DNA from: Trichuris trichiura
Taxonomy: Eukaryota; Nematoda; Enoplea; Trichinellida; Trichuridae
Direction of reading: 5' to 3'
Assembly: GCA_037903355.1 (NCBI GenBank)
Contig: JBAJFE010000040.1
Span: forward strand, 62,001 to 126,000
DNA length: 64,000 nt
The number at the start of each line of letters is the position of its first letter. Positions within the stretch are counted from its first letter, which is position 1. The notes beneath the pieces were generated by a model. The model did no database searches. It saw only the letters and a program-made list of their open reading frames with translations, and was not told the origin of the DNA. Of the stretch, positions 13,805 through 24,799 are shown one piece after another. The translations under genes were made by a program, and so were the position numbers.

Positions 13805-14659
13805 AACATAGCAGAGACGATTGTCCATTATTTCAGCAGCCCACTTTCTACGTCTCACATATTTGTTCACAATGCCGTAAACACAGCTGTATAACCATTT
13901 CTGTGTGTAACAGCATCAATCCCATTTTAAACTAGCAATATTCAGGAGAGTGAAGAAGCGTCTGAACGCTTTGTGTAAACAGCTGCTTCTGCGATGACTA
14001 TGCCAATAGCACCAATCCATTAACAGTTTCTCACAATCGTATTATCCTCGTAGCTAAAACTATTTCAAATGCTTCATTCAGTAACAGCATTTACGATGAG
14101 AACGTCTGTAAACGTTGACCTCTTCTTGCGTTCATTCATTGAATACATCGCCGCACTTTTCCAATTCTACAGTTACTGGTCATTTGTTCACTTTAAACAA
14201 TTCCAACTATTCAAGTTACTAAGGAAAAAACTATTAATTAGAACATTGAAAAGCAAAAGTATTGACATCAATAGCGACGTCCCATTGCGTTGCTACATAG
14301 AACATTGAAAGGGTGAAAAAAAGAATGTGAATGCTCTAAGATTCTTCACATTTCTTCCGTTAGACCCACAGTGAGAATTGCAGTTTGCGGTAAACTTTAA
14401 AACACAGAGTAATTAACTGGTACTGCTCAGTTTTGGTTTAAGCTTAGACTGTCTACAGCTAATCGGATCGAGAAGGATTGAATTAAGACCTAACCTTAGG
14501 CGACATCTCCGGCTACTTCCCATTAGAGACCACATTGGTTGTTTCATAGAGAGGAACCTATTTCGCTTACTTTACATTACTGAAATTGTCATGATACAAT
14601 TTTTGTCATTTTCTCTATGCGTAACTGAATAAAACATAAACTGACGCATTAAAATACAC

Positions 14660-14855
14660 TTTACCTTAGGCACTGTGAACAACGTCATCATTTCGAGCAT
14701 CCAACTTCCCCTGGTGGACCATAATAAGCAAATTCGTGGAAGGGGACGACGTTCCATGCGTTGAAACGGAATACGTCGCTTTTTCCATCGCCACTTCGTT
14801 ATTTGCGGCACGATGATAATCAATGACTTCTTCCATCTCGTGATGGTACAAAGTT
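14660..14855 (-). other. Conserved open frame in arm A, unknown
   Basis: On the - strand this reads EMEEVIDYHRAANNEVAMEK, continues with a Ser/Thr-rich stretch and ends DDVVHSA-stop. Arm B has the same frame on the + strand at about 33,995-34,177 with only conservative changes. A possible exon or a relic. I recognise no family. Confidence 0.3.
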
Positions 14856-15034
14856 GTTGACTACGTTGTATCCTCGTGTAAAGGAACTTGTATAGCTGCC
14901 GTTTGCCTAAAAAATGCCCAATCAATTATCGTGACAGAAAGAAAATGTGCAATGTAAAGCTAAATAACCCCATTACAGATTTCCGCAAACGAAATTACCT
15001 GACATGAAGGAAATGGAGGAGCAGACTTTGAAAG

Positions 15035-15260
15035 TTGGCTGATTTTATCGTCGTTACAACTACTCCAGTTATCACGCAGAAAACTACCGCAGCGTCCGAT
15101 CCGAACGATGCCCCACCGCCCAAAAGCGAAAGCGTAAAACCCTTGCGATCGACGTGGAACTGCGTTCATACTGTAGATAATCAAGTTCTAGGTTCCATAA
15201 AAGCCTTAAATTTCGTAGAATTCTTAAAGGAAATTAAGAGAAAAAATTCAACTGCTAAGA
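15035..15260 (+). other. Conserved open frame in arm A, unknown
   Basis: Reads ADFIVVTTTPVITQKTTAAS, then a proline-rich stretch, then WNCVHTVDNQVL and a FLKEIKRKNST segment. Arm B has a similar frame on the - strand (33,534-33,806: AEFTVVTVTPVITNKTTAAS, WNCIHTVDNQVL, FLKETKRKNST). Reading frame is kept although nucleotide identity is only about 80%, which suggests past coding constraint. Family unknown. Confidence 0.35.
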
Positions 15261-15779
15261 TAGCATTGAACCGTTATTTTATGTTTCCTTTTTTTTACTG
15301 TCACTCGCACTGAACAGTTCCTGCTGGAACGCCGATGCTAACAATGATAAGGCAAAGTGCGCTTCACGTTGCCGCGACTTCATTTTGTTGCGCTATTTCA
15401 ATCGTAATAATTTGATCGAGTAAGCGGACAACCGATCACTTCAGCGCGGTAAGTTCACCATGTTTCTCACAACATGCCTACCAGCCGTCTAACCCTAAAC
15501 CAAAAACGAGTACCACGACATAGTCGGTATCTAATAGTGCCATTTGATTGCTTCCTAATTTACACTTCCTGCAAGTAAGTGGAATCGCTAGAAGGCGAAG
15601 AGTTAAGGTCGAGCAGAGACATACAGTTGTGATCCGCTTACTTTGATTCAGCCTTATTTCCAGCCTAGCAAGTAGGAGAGAGCGTTTCTCTAATGTACGC
15701 GTCCCGTCCCAGGCATCTTGCCGCTAAACACTTTCATCTGTTCAGCTATGCTGCTACAGCGCACCGAAAGCACCGGGTG

Positions 15780-16060
15780 AAAATGGTAGAATTATCAATA
15801 GAGCTAATATCACTCGTCTCGCAAAGATGAAACAGTTCCAGCCATCGCATTGATCGTGAACTATTTCAATATTTTATAGAAAAAGAATGAGATGCTTTTC
15901 CGCGTTGTTAACTATGTACAGTTCGTGAACGACGTTACAAAGCACCGAAGTTATTGTTAAGAGGAAAGGTGGTTTAAATCTGTGGTTTAGAAAAACTTGA
16001 GCTGTCGTTGCGAAGCTGCTATAGTTATATCATGTATACTCTTTAAACACGAGTACTATG
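15780..16060 (+). pseudogene. Broken copy of an arm-B open frame, unknown
   Basis: In arm B the - strand (32,231-32,515) has an open frame of 94 codons beginning KMVALSIELMSLVSQ and containing FPRCELC and KLLLGGKVV. Here the same reading frame is interrupted by several stop codons (SLVSQR-stop, EKE-stop, FPRC-stop). So the right-arm copy is open and this one is dead. Protein family not recognised. Confidence 0.35.
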
Positions 16061-17149
16061 AGTGTAGCGGCGCGTCAAACGTACTCAGCTAAAGCGCAAA
16101 AGGGTACAGCGCTAGCTCGCCGTCGTTATAACAAGAATAAGCAGCAAATATAGGACGAGAAAACAATGCAGCATGTAACCAGCATCAATTTGCAGACGTA
16201 TTACGCAACCAAAAAAGCATTGTTAGTTTTTTTATACCAGCATGAACTTCAGAGTCGGATGGTACTGTATCTACGTGGCATCAGCACGACTTTGCACCGC
16301 TATGGGTGAATGAACGGTTCAGGACGACGTGAAGTGTGTACTTTGACCAGTCGCTGTTATCCAGTAAAGAGTGCTAACGAAAGAAAGCATCATCGTGCCA
16401 AGGACGACTGAAGAAAAGCTTGTCGTTTTTTATGGCAACCTGAAGCTGGCAGCTCTCGTCCAATGCCTCCGTTGAAACGGTGGAATGTTAAATGGCTTGT
16501 CATATGATATTTGCAGCGAATATATACGACACCGCCTTACTACTTCAGAATTCGGTGTATACAAGTTGAAGTTCCCAAAAAAAGCAGGTTGGCGTGTGCC
16601 ACCTTTACGGCAAAGTGAAAGTAACGCATTTGTTTTGTCCTTGACTCCCTCACTCTCTCCCCTGACGGACTCTATGACCTTCACTGCTCATAATGCTCGA
16701 TGTATGAAGCTTCACTACGACAAGGACATGTGGTGACTTGGTTAATTAGAATGGAAGCTCGTACATCACCGACTAACTCGCCCGTATACCCTCAGCGTTG
16801 ACAGCGGAATTCTGCCGTATCCTACCTGCATTGCCACGGTTTAGCAGGTTAGCTACACGTACATTGTTGCGCGTTGTACTTGGGAACATATGAATAATCA
16901 GTTGGACGGTTTCTTACGTTATGCCTTTTGATTCGTAGTTGTGAAGTATGGAATGCAGAATGCCGACGATATTAAACAAGAAGCTTTGTTGCAAAGTTTT
17001 AGAATCCCAGCGACAATTTCGAAGCAACCGTGACGTTAATTTTCATTAGTTTGATAATAAGAAATGATATTTGGGCAGACGCACGGTTAATGTAGATGGA
17101 AGTATATGTTATCAAGACTATATATTCTTAATGATATTGCCACGTTCAC

Positions 17150-17990
17150 AATTTGTGGAGCAGCAGTTTATCATAAAGAAGCGGAAGAAGTATACGTTGC
17201 CTATTGATCTTGGTGCTAGCCGGCAATATCACCTCTAATATCATAGTATTTGAAAGATATTTGAAGTTGGTAAGGGGGCCTTTTTCGTTATGCCCCTTTT
17301 GACGGTAACTGAGCTTCCAACAGCGGTGAGTTACCGAAGTGAATGAAGAAAGCGGGCTATAAATCGTCGAATACAATGTCTCGTTCACGTCATCAGCGTG
17401 GAGGACATTGAATAACCAGTTCTCATACCGCAGAACCAGTGGAGGTATGCGTCCCCTTTTGAGAAAATTTTTGGATAGCAACGTTACTTCCAATATCATA
17501 GTATTTGAAAGATATTTGTAGTTTATAAAGGGCTTCCTTGGCGGGATTTGCTCGTCCAACAGAGGCGAGTTACCAAAGAGAAAGAATAAAGCGCGCTATA
17601 AATCGTCGACTACAAAGTCTGGTTCACATCGTCCGTGTGGAGAACATTGAATGACTAGTTTTCCTACTGCAGTCGAGCCAGAGATGTACGTCGTCTTTTG
17701 GGAGAGTTTTTGGATAGCAACGTTGCCTCCAATACCATAATATTTCAAAGATATTTGTTGTTTATAAGGGGCTTCTTTGTTATGCCCTTTTTGGCGGGAT
17801 CTGCGCTTTCAAATGGCGCTAGTTATTAAAGTGAAAGAAAAAAGCGGAGTGGAAAGCGGCAGAAAACATGTTTTGTTCACGTCATCCGTCTGGAGGATAT
17901 GGAGTGAACTGTATCCGTACTGCAGAAGAAATGCCCCATTCTGCCCACCGTTTTCTCCTCCTAAATGTAGATCTGGTTTTTTGCGGCGCT
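17150..17990. repeat. Tandem repeat, about 250-bp unit, three copies
   Basis: The block containing AATATCATAGTATTTGAAAG recurs near 17,232, 17,489 and 17,730. Each is followed by a TTCACGTCATC-like box (a CRE-like palindrome), a GGAGGACATTGAA-like box and TTGGATAGCAACGTT. The inverted counterpart in arm B (28,680-31,080) has the same units, one of them split by the Penelope-like insertion. Confidence 0.7.
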
Positions 17991-18924
17991 GACAACGGAA
18001 GGGTGAAGAGAAGTGGAACTTTTTGCTTGTGAGTATCGTGTGAACTGCTCCGCATACTTGTACTATGGGCCTGCGAAACTAATTTCGTCAAGCAGTTATG
18101 GACGCGTTCGCTTTTCTTTTTCCACTCTGCTGTGCGTAGTTTGATTATATTTTTCTAGGCGTCTTTTGTGCTATTAAACTGTTATCGCAACTTGCTCTGT
18201 TTGCGTCTCAGCCGCGAAATGTTTTCAACAACACTAATCCTTAGTGATTTGATTAGGTTCTACCTTGAGAAACCGTGAAGAGTGGTAAATAGTAGTGCTT
18301 TACTGAGGAAAACTGCACTGATGCTGGACTCGTACGATCGCACAATCGAAATTGCAGTGATAACTGAAACAGCTCATTGTATATGTCGCTGAAGATAAGC
18401 AACAAAAAATGATATTTTTCCCGCGGCCCCGCAGATGTACAGTAATCCACGGAAAGCTGCAAGGAAGTGCAGGTACATTGTGACGTCATCGGATGACGAA
18501 AGTAAAAGTAACGCGTTTTTCGCTGCGTACTGCATTTTTCCTTTGTTACGAACGTCACTAGTAATTCGTGAATTGTTTGGCGGGCTTGTAAGCAATATTT
18601 AGCTCCAGGTAGAGCCTGCAAACTGCCGCCTAAATCATTTCTTTTCTTAACCTTTTAGATCATGCTTTTCTGCGCTTACGGGTACCTGACCGCGTAAAGT
18701 TGCACGAATAAACTATAGTTGCAAATGGAGATTTGCTGTGAATTCATCTTCCAAACATCCTTCCAGCTTTTACGTCGATCTTTCTCTTTCGTCAAAACAT
18801 AGGCTGCCCCGTGATATCCGCGTTAGCGACGTCGCTATTGATTAAAATTTACTGTCAGGCATGTAAGGCTAAACTAAGTATACTCTAAAATGATGCCTAC
18901 GTAAGCTAAAATTCTATGTAATCC

Positions 18925-19105
18925 GCCGAAACGCAGGCGTAGCCGACAACCTTACTGTAGGCTTGCCCCCATCACCTAAGCTTGAACATTGCTTATATTT
19001 TAGTTTAGAGTAAAATAAGAGCAGAACCAAACGATTAGCAAGCTTGCCAGCAAAGCCAGAGCAAGGTCGCCCGCGTTTTTTTTCGGGAAGGAACCTGCAT
19101 TTCAT
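18925..19105. mobile_element. Palindromic MITE (copy 5)
   Basis: Has ATCACCTAAGCTTGAACATT, ATTTTAGTTTAGAGT, an AGCAGAACCAAACGATTAGC flank and the GGAACCTGCATTTC end. More diverged than the intronic copies. Confidence 0.5.
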
Positions 19106-20189
19106 GGGCTACGGTATGTCGTTGAAGGCAAGGACGGGGCCCACAATTTCGTGCAGTTTACTGAATTAGCCGGTTCAACATGAAGACCGTTCTCAGCTGA
19201 AAAAATTTGCAGTGTTGTCATAATGACATTCCGTCCTGAACTCGTACAATCTTGGTTTAGCGGAGTTGTCACTGCATACGCCAAACGCTACTGGCTTCGT
19301 ATGCTACTTTTGAATTGATGGCCGGAAGAAAAAATACTTTTTCAAGAAGCCCCTTTCGCGCAAATTTTTCATGTTGGCATTTGTCGCATGTGAACTGCCA
19401 GCCGGTGATTGGCCAAAGACGATAGGTAATAGAAATTTAAGCTAAGTCTCGCAGTATCCTGTCGCATGTGTAGAGCTGTTTCTTCTCCGCTGATAATTGC
19501 TCTTCAGAGACGCAGACAGCTCTATTTATTTTATAGTTACTTTTTCTACCGTCGTTCCTATGCCTATGCTATAGACTGTTATGGTTATTTATCCACTAAC
19601 ATGTAACGGCGTTTTAAGACTGCTGTAATTTTATTCTACTCCTTCTTTAGTTCGCTATTGCGAAAAATAGTTTAGTCCTTTTTAATTTCAGATCACAGAC
19701 GCAATCAGCTCATTCAGTATCAATAACAATGCGTCATAAGAATGCCAAGAACTAATAGACAAAGTTCTGATCACATCTGCTTGGTAAGCATTTATTATTA
19801 CCGCGGGTACACTTCCGCACCTCGAATTTCGGTAGTACAATCACTTTCGCAGTGGGTCGTTCTGTCGATTTCACTACTCAACAATGTTTTAGGAAGCCGA
19901 TAGATTTTGAAACGCGCAATAGTGAATTGTCAGCTTGCAACGCGAGTTCTCGACGTTGACGGAAGTGGGGTTGCAAGTCGTCGGCCCTAACAATACACGG
20001 AATGAAAATTCCTCGAAAACACTTCAAAAGGGGCGGACGAAATTGGTAACTGGAAAGCATTATAATTGCTGCGAAGATTAACTTTAAAATTGAACGCCGC
20101 GGTTTTAAACAGACATCACTGCTCTCAAGTACTGAGAAGTCATTCGCATTTCCAACGGGCGTAAGCGGCGGCGTCTTTTCGCATTTGTT

Positions 20190-21200
20190 GTGCGAGCTGC
20201 GCTGCGCCAGCTTGGAAGAACGATACTACCCGAAAGATGGGCGCTTCGAAAGAGCGTATGCTGCCTTCATACCAGTGACCAGCTAGCAGACGATATATCA
20301 TGGTCCAGTAAATCAGTGGAAGGCGAACTGGACTGCGAGACGATATTCACAATGTATGCTGTAAATGCCGTACGACAGCCTGAACGATATACTGAGAGAA
20401 GTGGTCCTGAGCTGCAACTGCAAGCGGTTCAACGAGCTTCAGCGGAACCCTTGCTTTCATGCTGCAGTATGATATTCCAAGATCAACGTTTGCAGTTGAG
20501 AACAAACTGCCTTTCAATGTGTGAGCGTTGTCACATGCTGGGAAATGATAGATGCCGCGCAGATAGGCATCCTAACTTCAATGCACAAATCATATGATGC
20601 TGACTTTCAAACTGCTCCACAAAGATCTTCCGCTTAATGGCAGTCACATTTTTGCTGTTATGCAAATTCTGTGCACGATCAATTGGGGACTAATGCACAT
20701 ATTTTTTGCATTGCTCCAGCTGTCAGACTGTTGCCGTTGGGCAGACGAAGACTAACACTTTAAACACTTAGGATAATAAATGGCTGCTGCGGTACAAAAA
20801 TGCATATTCTGACCATCTCTCATGGTTGATACGACTACAAATGAAGCTCAACGCCAAAGCGCCTACGAAATGATATTCCAGAACGATAATAGAACAGATG
20901 AATATTAGCTCCAAGAGGAACAGTATTGTTAGAAGCAGTTGGCATAGTCAAATATTATTAACTGAATCGTGTGTGTAGTCATTTGATCTCCTGCCTGCGT
21001 ATTTCTTTGCCTTAGCAGGGCCGTCGATTATGATATACTGTTAGAAAACGAACAGCTGCTTTACAATATCGCCATTCTTTAGATGGAATGTGGGGACGGC
21101 TAAGTCTAGACGACGCGGCTGCAAAAACAATGAAGAAAAGAATGTTCGATTAGCTTTACACAATTCAACATATCACGCCCAAATGCTGAAATCACCTGCG
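20190..21200 (-). repeat. ATATCRT heptamer array 3
   Basis: ACGATAT or ATGATAT (the reverse complement of ATATCRT) recurs on the + strand, for example near 20,289, 20,341, 20,383, 20,469, 20,871 and 21,030. The array therefore runs on the - strand, opposite to the 4-kb and 13-kb arrays. An AAGCGCCTACGAAATGATATT block here is the inverse of the block near 4,700. Confidence 0.45.
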
Positions 21201-22040
21201 TAATGAACGGAAAGCTGTGTACGCTCTGCGGTAGGGCTCACTGCCCCAATATGTCAGTGCCATCAGCGTGAGCGCATCGACCGTTAAAACTTACGTGGAA
21301 ATGAGCTGTTGTCGATGAAAACAACGCGCATAACCCACCTGCGCAACTCCATGTCAACATGGGAGCATTGAAACTCTGTTCATCCAAGCAGTACTTAACT
21401 CATGTGATGCGAACAACTGAAACTGAAGTCGTACAGCGCGCTTGAATAGGAACTGTTAGGAACGACTCTGTTGCTCAGAAGTTTTTAACTCACCTCAGCT
21501 CGCTGAATACTTATCTTCTGTACGCTGCGACTTGTATTGTTATTTTTGGCCGGAATTAAAATATTTTGACTGACGAGTCATGCGTTACGAAGCATCACTA
21601 AAAACACTTACATAACATGCACTGGCAATGCATTAACAATTCTATCGAGAATTTGATATGAAACGTCCGTCATTGAGCATAATGAAAATTTTGTTTCCAG
21701 CAAGGCCGCTGTATTAATAACTACAGTTGAACCTCTGTAAGTTGACCACCTAACAGACTGGTCAAAACTGGTCAATATATGAAGGTGGTCAGCATAGGGA
21801 GGCTATGGGTATAAGTGGCTCGGCTGAATAGATTAGTATCTGCACACGTTTTATTCTGTTGCACAACATCTATTGGAAGTTCATTAAATGGCGAGGTGCA
21901 TAAAAATAACGTTATTGTAAAATCGCACAAGGTTTTTTTAGGGGCTACAATGCTTCCTGAAAAACTTGTCAATTCTGGTCTGTTGCTTGTTCTTACTACA
22001 ACACAAGCGGTAAGAGCAGCCTCCGCGCTAGCTACCCCGC

Positions 22041-23880
22041 TCAGCACCTCTTGGCTTTTTTCGGCTGCGCTAACATGAGCCCGACGACCTCTTCCTTCTG
22101 CTTTTGTACCGTTTTCGTCTTATTCTCACTTTGCTCCTCTGCGTCATCTGCGCTACTTGCTTCCACGCTCATTTTTGTTTCGGCTAGTATAGATTGAAAG
22201 ATTGCCTGTGGGTCGGGTTCGCTAGAAGTGGCCAACTCGTCATCCATTGTAACCAAATCTTCGAAATCTATTCCTTCAAACTCAGCCTCGCGAGTGGGAC
22301 TATCAGGCTGGAGTTTGACGTCATCGTCTTCGTCTCTGACGAGTCCAGCTCTCCTAAAGCACTTCCTTATTGCCTCCGGTTGAACCTTATTCCAGGAAGA
22401 GCTGATCCAACGGGCGGCGTCCAAAGCATTAATGGACGCAGCAATCGAATTCGCTCCCGCAAATGAGCAGGTGTCTTCAGCTATGCCAATGACCCACTGC
22501 AGAAGCTGGGCCCTGTATTTCGCTTTAAATGCCTTCATTACTCCTTGATCTAGAGCAGTGTTTTTCAACGTGGGCCCTGGGGCCCCTGGGGGGCCCTGGA
22601 GGATAATGAAGCAGGAGATTGTCCCAATCAACAGTTCAGCGGTAATAAGTAGCGTAGGAAAGTAACACGGTGGGCCCATTTGTCACCAACGGGAAGGCGT
22701 TGACAGCCCAACGGAAAATGTTCCATTGCAAAATCAGGACGCGTTGACGTTATCTCTCTTCTCTAGGAGCCAATGAAAAACATGCTTTTACATTCCCTCC
22801 TGCCCGGTATGCTTCTAAAAAGTCTCTGTGCCAGGCGTGCTTCTAAAAAGCTCTTGGCTTTTCGGTAGGGAGCAGTTCGCAGAAATGTGTTCCATCTCCA
22901 CACCCTTCTATCAGCCCATAAAAGCTTGTTATTCTATTCCTTCTCGTGCAGTGCAAACAAGCGCCGTGCCCTTCGGTTTTTGCGAACGGAACTTCAGAAC
23001 AACTCATTCCATCCGACCGTACGTGAAACAACAGCAGCCGGTAATATATTCCCGTACGTACGGCTTTTCCGTCGCACATTCCCCACTTTTTCCCTAGACT
23101 GATAAAGGCACCGACTCATAGAAGCGTACCCTTTCATTCCTTCCTCCTTGGTATGCGCTGAACAAACAACATTTATAGTGGTCCTTTTCTATTATTCACG
23201 GGGACTCTAAAGGGGCCATCTGGGGTCCCTGGCGAATCCAGGGGCCCTGGGGCAAAAAAAGTTGAGAAACTATGATCTAGAGTTTTTGACGAAGTGTTCG
23301 GAGTCAGGAACTTTAACGTGACATTTGTGAGGTCTTTCACGTGGGGATTGCTCAGGCAGTTGTCTACTACCACTAAGATGGAACGTTTCATTCGCTTCAT
23401 CTGTCCGTCGACACTTCTTACCCACTCTTCGAATATGGCGGCTGTCATCCAGGCGGATTTATTTGATCTCCAAGTGGCAAAGAGGTCATCAGGCTTCAAG
23501 TTCTTAAAAGCTCGGGGTTTCGTTGACTTACCAATGACCAATGGCTTCAACTTCTCCCCAGTTGCGCTAGCGCGAAGAAACACAGTGAAGCGTTCTTCGG
23601 AGAGCTTGCCGCTTTTGCATTTGTCACCTTTTAGTACAACACTTCTATCAGGCACAGCTTTGAAGAGCAAGCCGCATTCATCAGGAGTGAATATGTCTCC
23701 TTCCTAGAATACACTGGCTAAATTACGAAACTTCGCGATGAACTCTTCCAAGACCTCGACGGGAACGTCGTCAGATTCGCCGCATAAAATTTTCTGAGAA
23801 ATCTGATGACGGAGCTTGAACTTATCGAGCCAACTGCTTGATGCCAACTCTCAGCGACTGACACAGAGCAAACTGAGGTG
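22041..23880 (-). pseudogene. Tigger-type DDE transposase relic
   Basis: From 23,880 downward the - strand reads SSWLDKFKLRHQISQ, LEEFIAKF, a TAG stop near 23,705, then FTPDECGLLFKAVPDRSV, KLKPLVIGKSTKPRAFKNL, IFEEWV, ILVVVDNCLSNPH and FLTPNTSSKTLD. Here the hAT element intervenes. Beyond it the same frame resumes with LDQGVMKAFKAKYRAQLL and runs to the stop at 22,041. The first Asp (PDECG), second Asp (VDNC) and third Asp (LDQG) of the catalytic triad are all visible. A further stop lies upstream near 23,850, and the N-terminal DNA-binding helices appear deleted. It is dead by stop codons, by loss of the N-terminus and by the insertion. Confidence 0.88.
22556..23274. mobile_element. Non-autonomous hAT element nested in Tigger
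   Basis: 719 bp, flanked by a perfect 8-bp duplication ATCTAGAG (22548-22555 and 23275-23282). Ends are CAGTGTTTTTCAACGTGGGC and, inward from the right, CATAGTTTCTCAACTTTTTT, both followed by CCCTGGGGCCCC-like G/C-rich blocks. An 8-bp target duplication and CAGNG...TCAAC ends are typical of hAT elements. No transposase frame. Related ends occur at 39.4, 41.2 and 45.8-46.9 kb. Confidence 0.92.
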
Positions 23881-24799
23881 GTCAACCTACAGAGAGCAAA
23901 CTACTACCATTGCGTCCATATACCACGTCACGGCTATAGCGGTAAACTTCCCACTTATGGAGGTGGTCGACGTCTACAAGCTGTCCTTGAGCTTATTTAC
24001 GGTGCGGACCAACCAACTGGTCAAAGTCCGGCTAACTTAAGCAGGTGATCAAGTTTGGACGTTCCACTGTACTTCTTGCAAGGTGTGCAAACTTTCTTAG
24101 AATGCTCAATCGAAAAAACACTGCTGTCCGTACGAAGTTGAGCTGCTCAAAAATGGGCCAATCCAAACTCATTTCAAAAAACATCAACAAACTAAAATAT
24201 TACGCCACCGAATGACGCTAACAAAAAAAAGACAAAATGGATTTCAACGTTTTAATTGACAGCATCATTTAAGGGCAAACAACTCAACGCGACGAACAGA
24301 GCAAAGGAGTGTGTTGTCGGGTACAGTGGTGAAGCGGTTATCAACGTTGAGAAGGAACGGCAAAAATCAACAGTTTTTAAAAGACTTGCTGACTTCACCA
24401 ACTGCTTACAACGTCATCCGGCACAACTGATTACTTCAAGTCATATTCAAGATCATCAGCAATATTTCGATCGCGAACGAGTAGAGCGCGTTGATTCAAT
24501 CATTGAGCCGAAACATCTACCGTGACAAAGCTTCAATTGAAAAGGACGAACGTTCTGTATCGACCACTGTAGTGCACAGAAACTACGATACGTAACGCGT
24601 CCGGCACATTCTGCTACACCAATCCACAAATGCTTTACTTCTCGACAATCTTTTCCTTTATTTTCGGGATCTCTACCAGTTTCTGCCAGCGTGTACACAG
24701 CACATATCGTTCTGCCCAATACTTTAAATTTTGAAACATACTAGCTGTCACCGCGGACGAATGTTATTCCGTCCGCATCTAAGAACTTTGCGGACTTCA

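Larger units (their letters stand above)
12890..18240. repeat. Giant inverted repeat, left arm (A)
   Basis: This arm matches 28,395-35,960 in inverted orientation, block after block: 12,960-13,090 with 35,745-35,880; 13,620-13,870 with 34,950-35,195; 14,580-14,900 with 33,890-34,270; 15,030-15,560 with 32,950-33,800; 15,780-16,060 with 32,230-32,520; 16,380-16,740 with 31,540-31,890; 17,150-17,990 with 28,680-31,080; and 18,060-18,215 with 28,430-28,560. By eye, identity is about 96% in 13.6-13.9 kb but nearer 80% in 15.1-15.3 kb. Outer and inner limits are approximate. Confidence 0.85.
18241..21723. other. Left half of inverted-repeat spacer
   Basis: No gene that I can support. It contains a MITE copy (about 18,925-19,105) and an ATATCRT array on the - strand from about 20.2 kb. 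The 135-codon open frame at 20,190-20,597 lies in that array and has no recognisable features. Confidence 0.4.
21724..24069 (-). mobile_element. Tigger/pogo-family DNA transposon, interrupted
   Basis: The left end starts CAGTTGAACCTCTGTAAGTT after TA. The right end, read inward, starts CAGTGGAACGTCCAAACTTG, also next to TA. TIRs of the CAGTNGAACNTC type with TA target duplication are typical of Tigger/pogo elements of the Tc1/mariner superfamily. The interior encodes a degenerate DDD transposase on the - strand. A hAT element with its own 8-bp target duplication sits inside (22,556-23,274). Without it the element is about 1.6 kb. Confidence 0.9.

Noticed and set aside
17146..17559. 137-codon open frame with internal repeat
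   Set aside because: The repeated peptide only reflects the 250-bp tandem DNA repeat.
20190..20597. 135-codon open frame
   Set aside because: No motif, no splice context, and it lies in an ATATCRT repeat array.
22556..22679. N-terminal part of the 212-codon frame
   Set aside because: These codons are read from the inserted hAT element; the transposase relic starts after its boundary.
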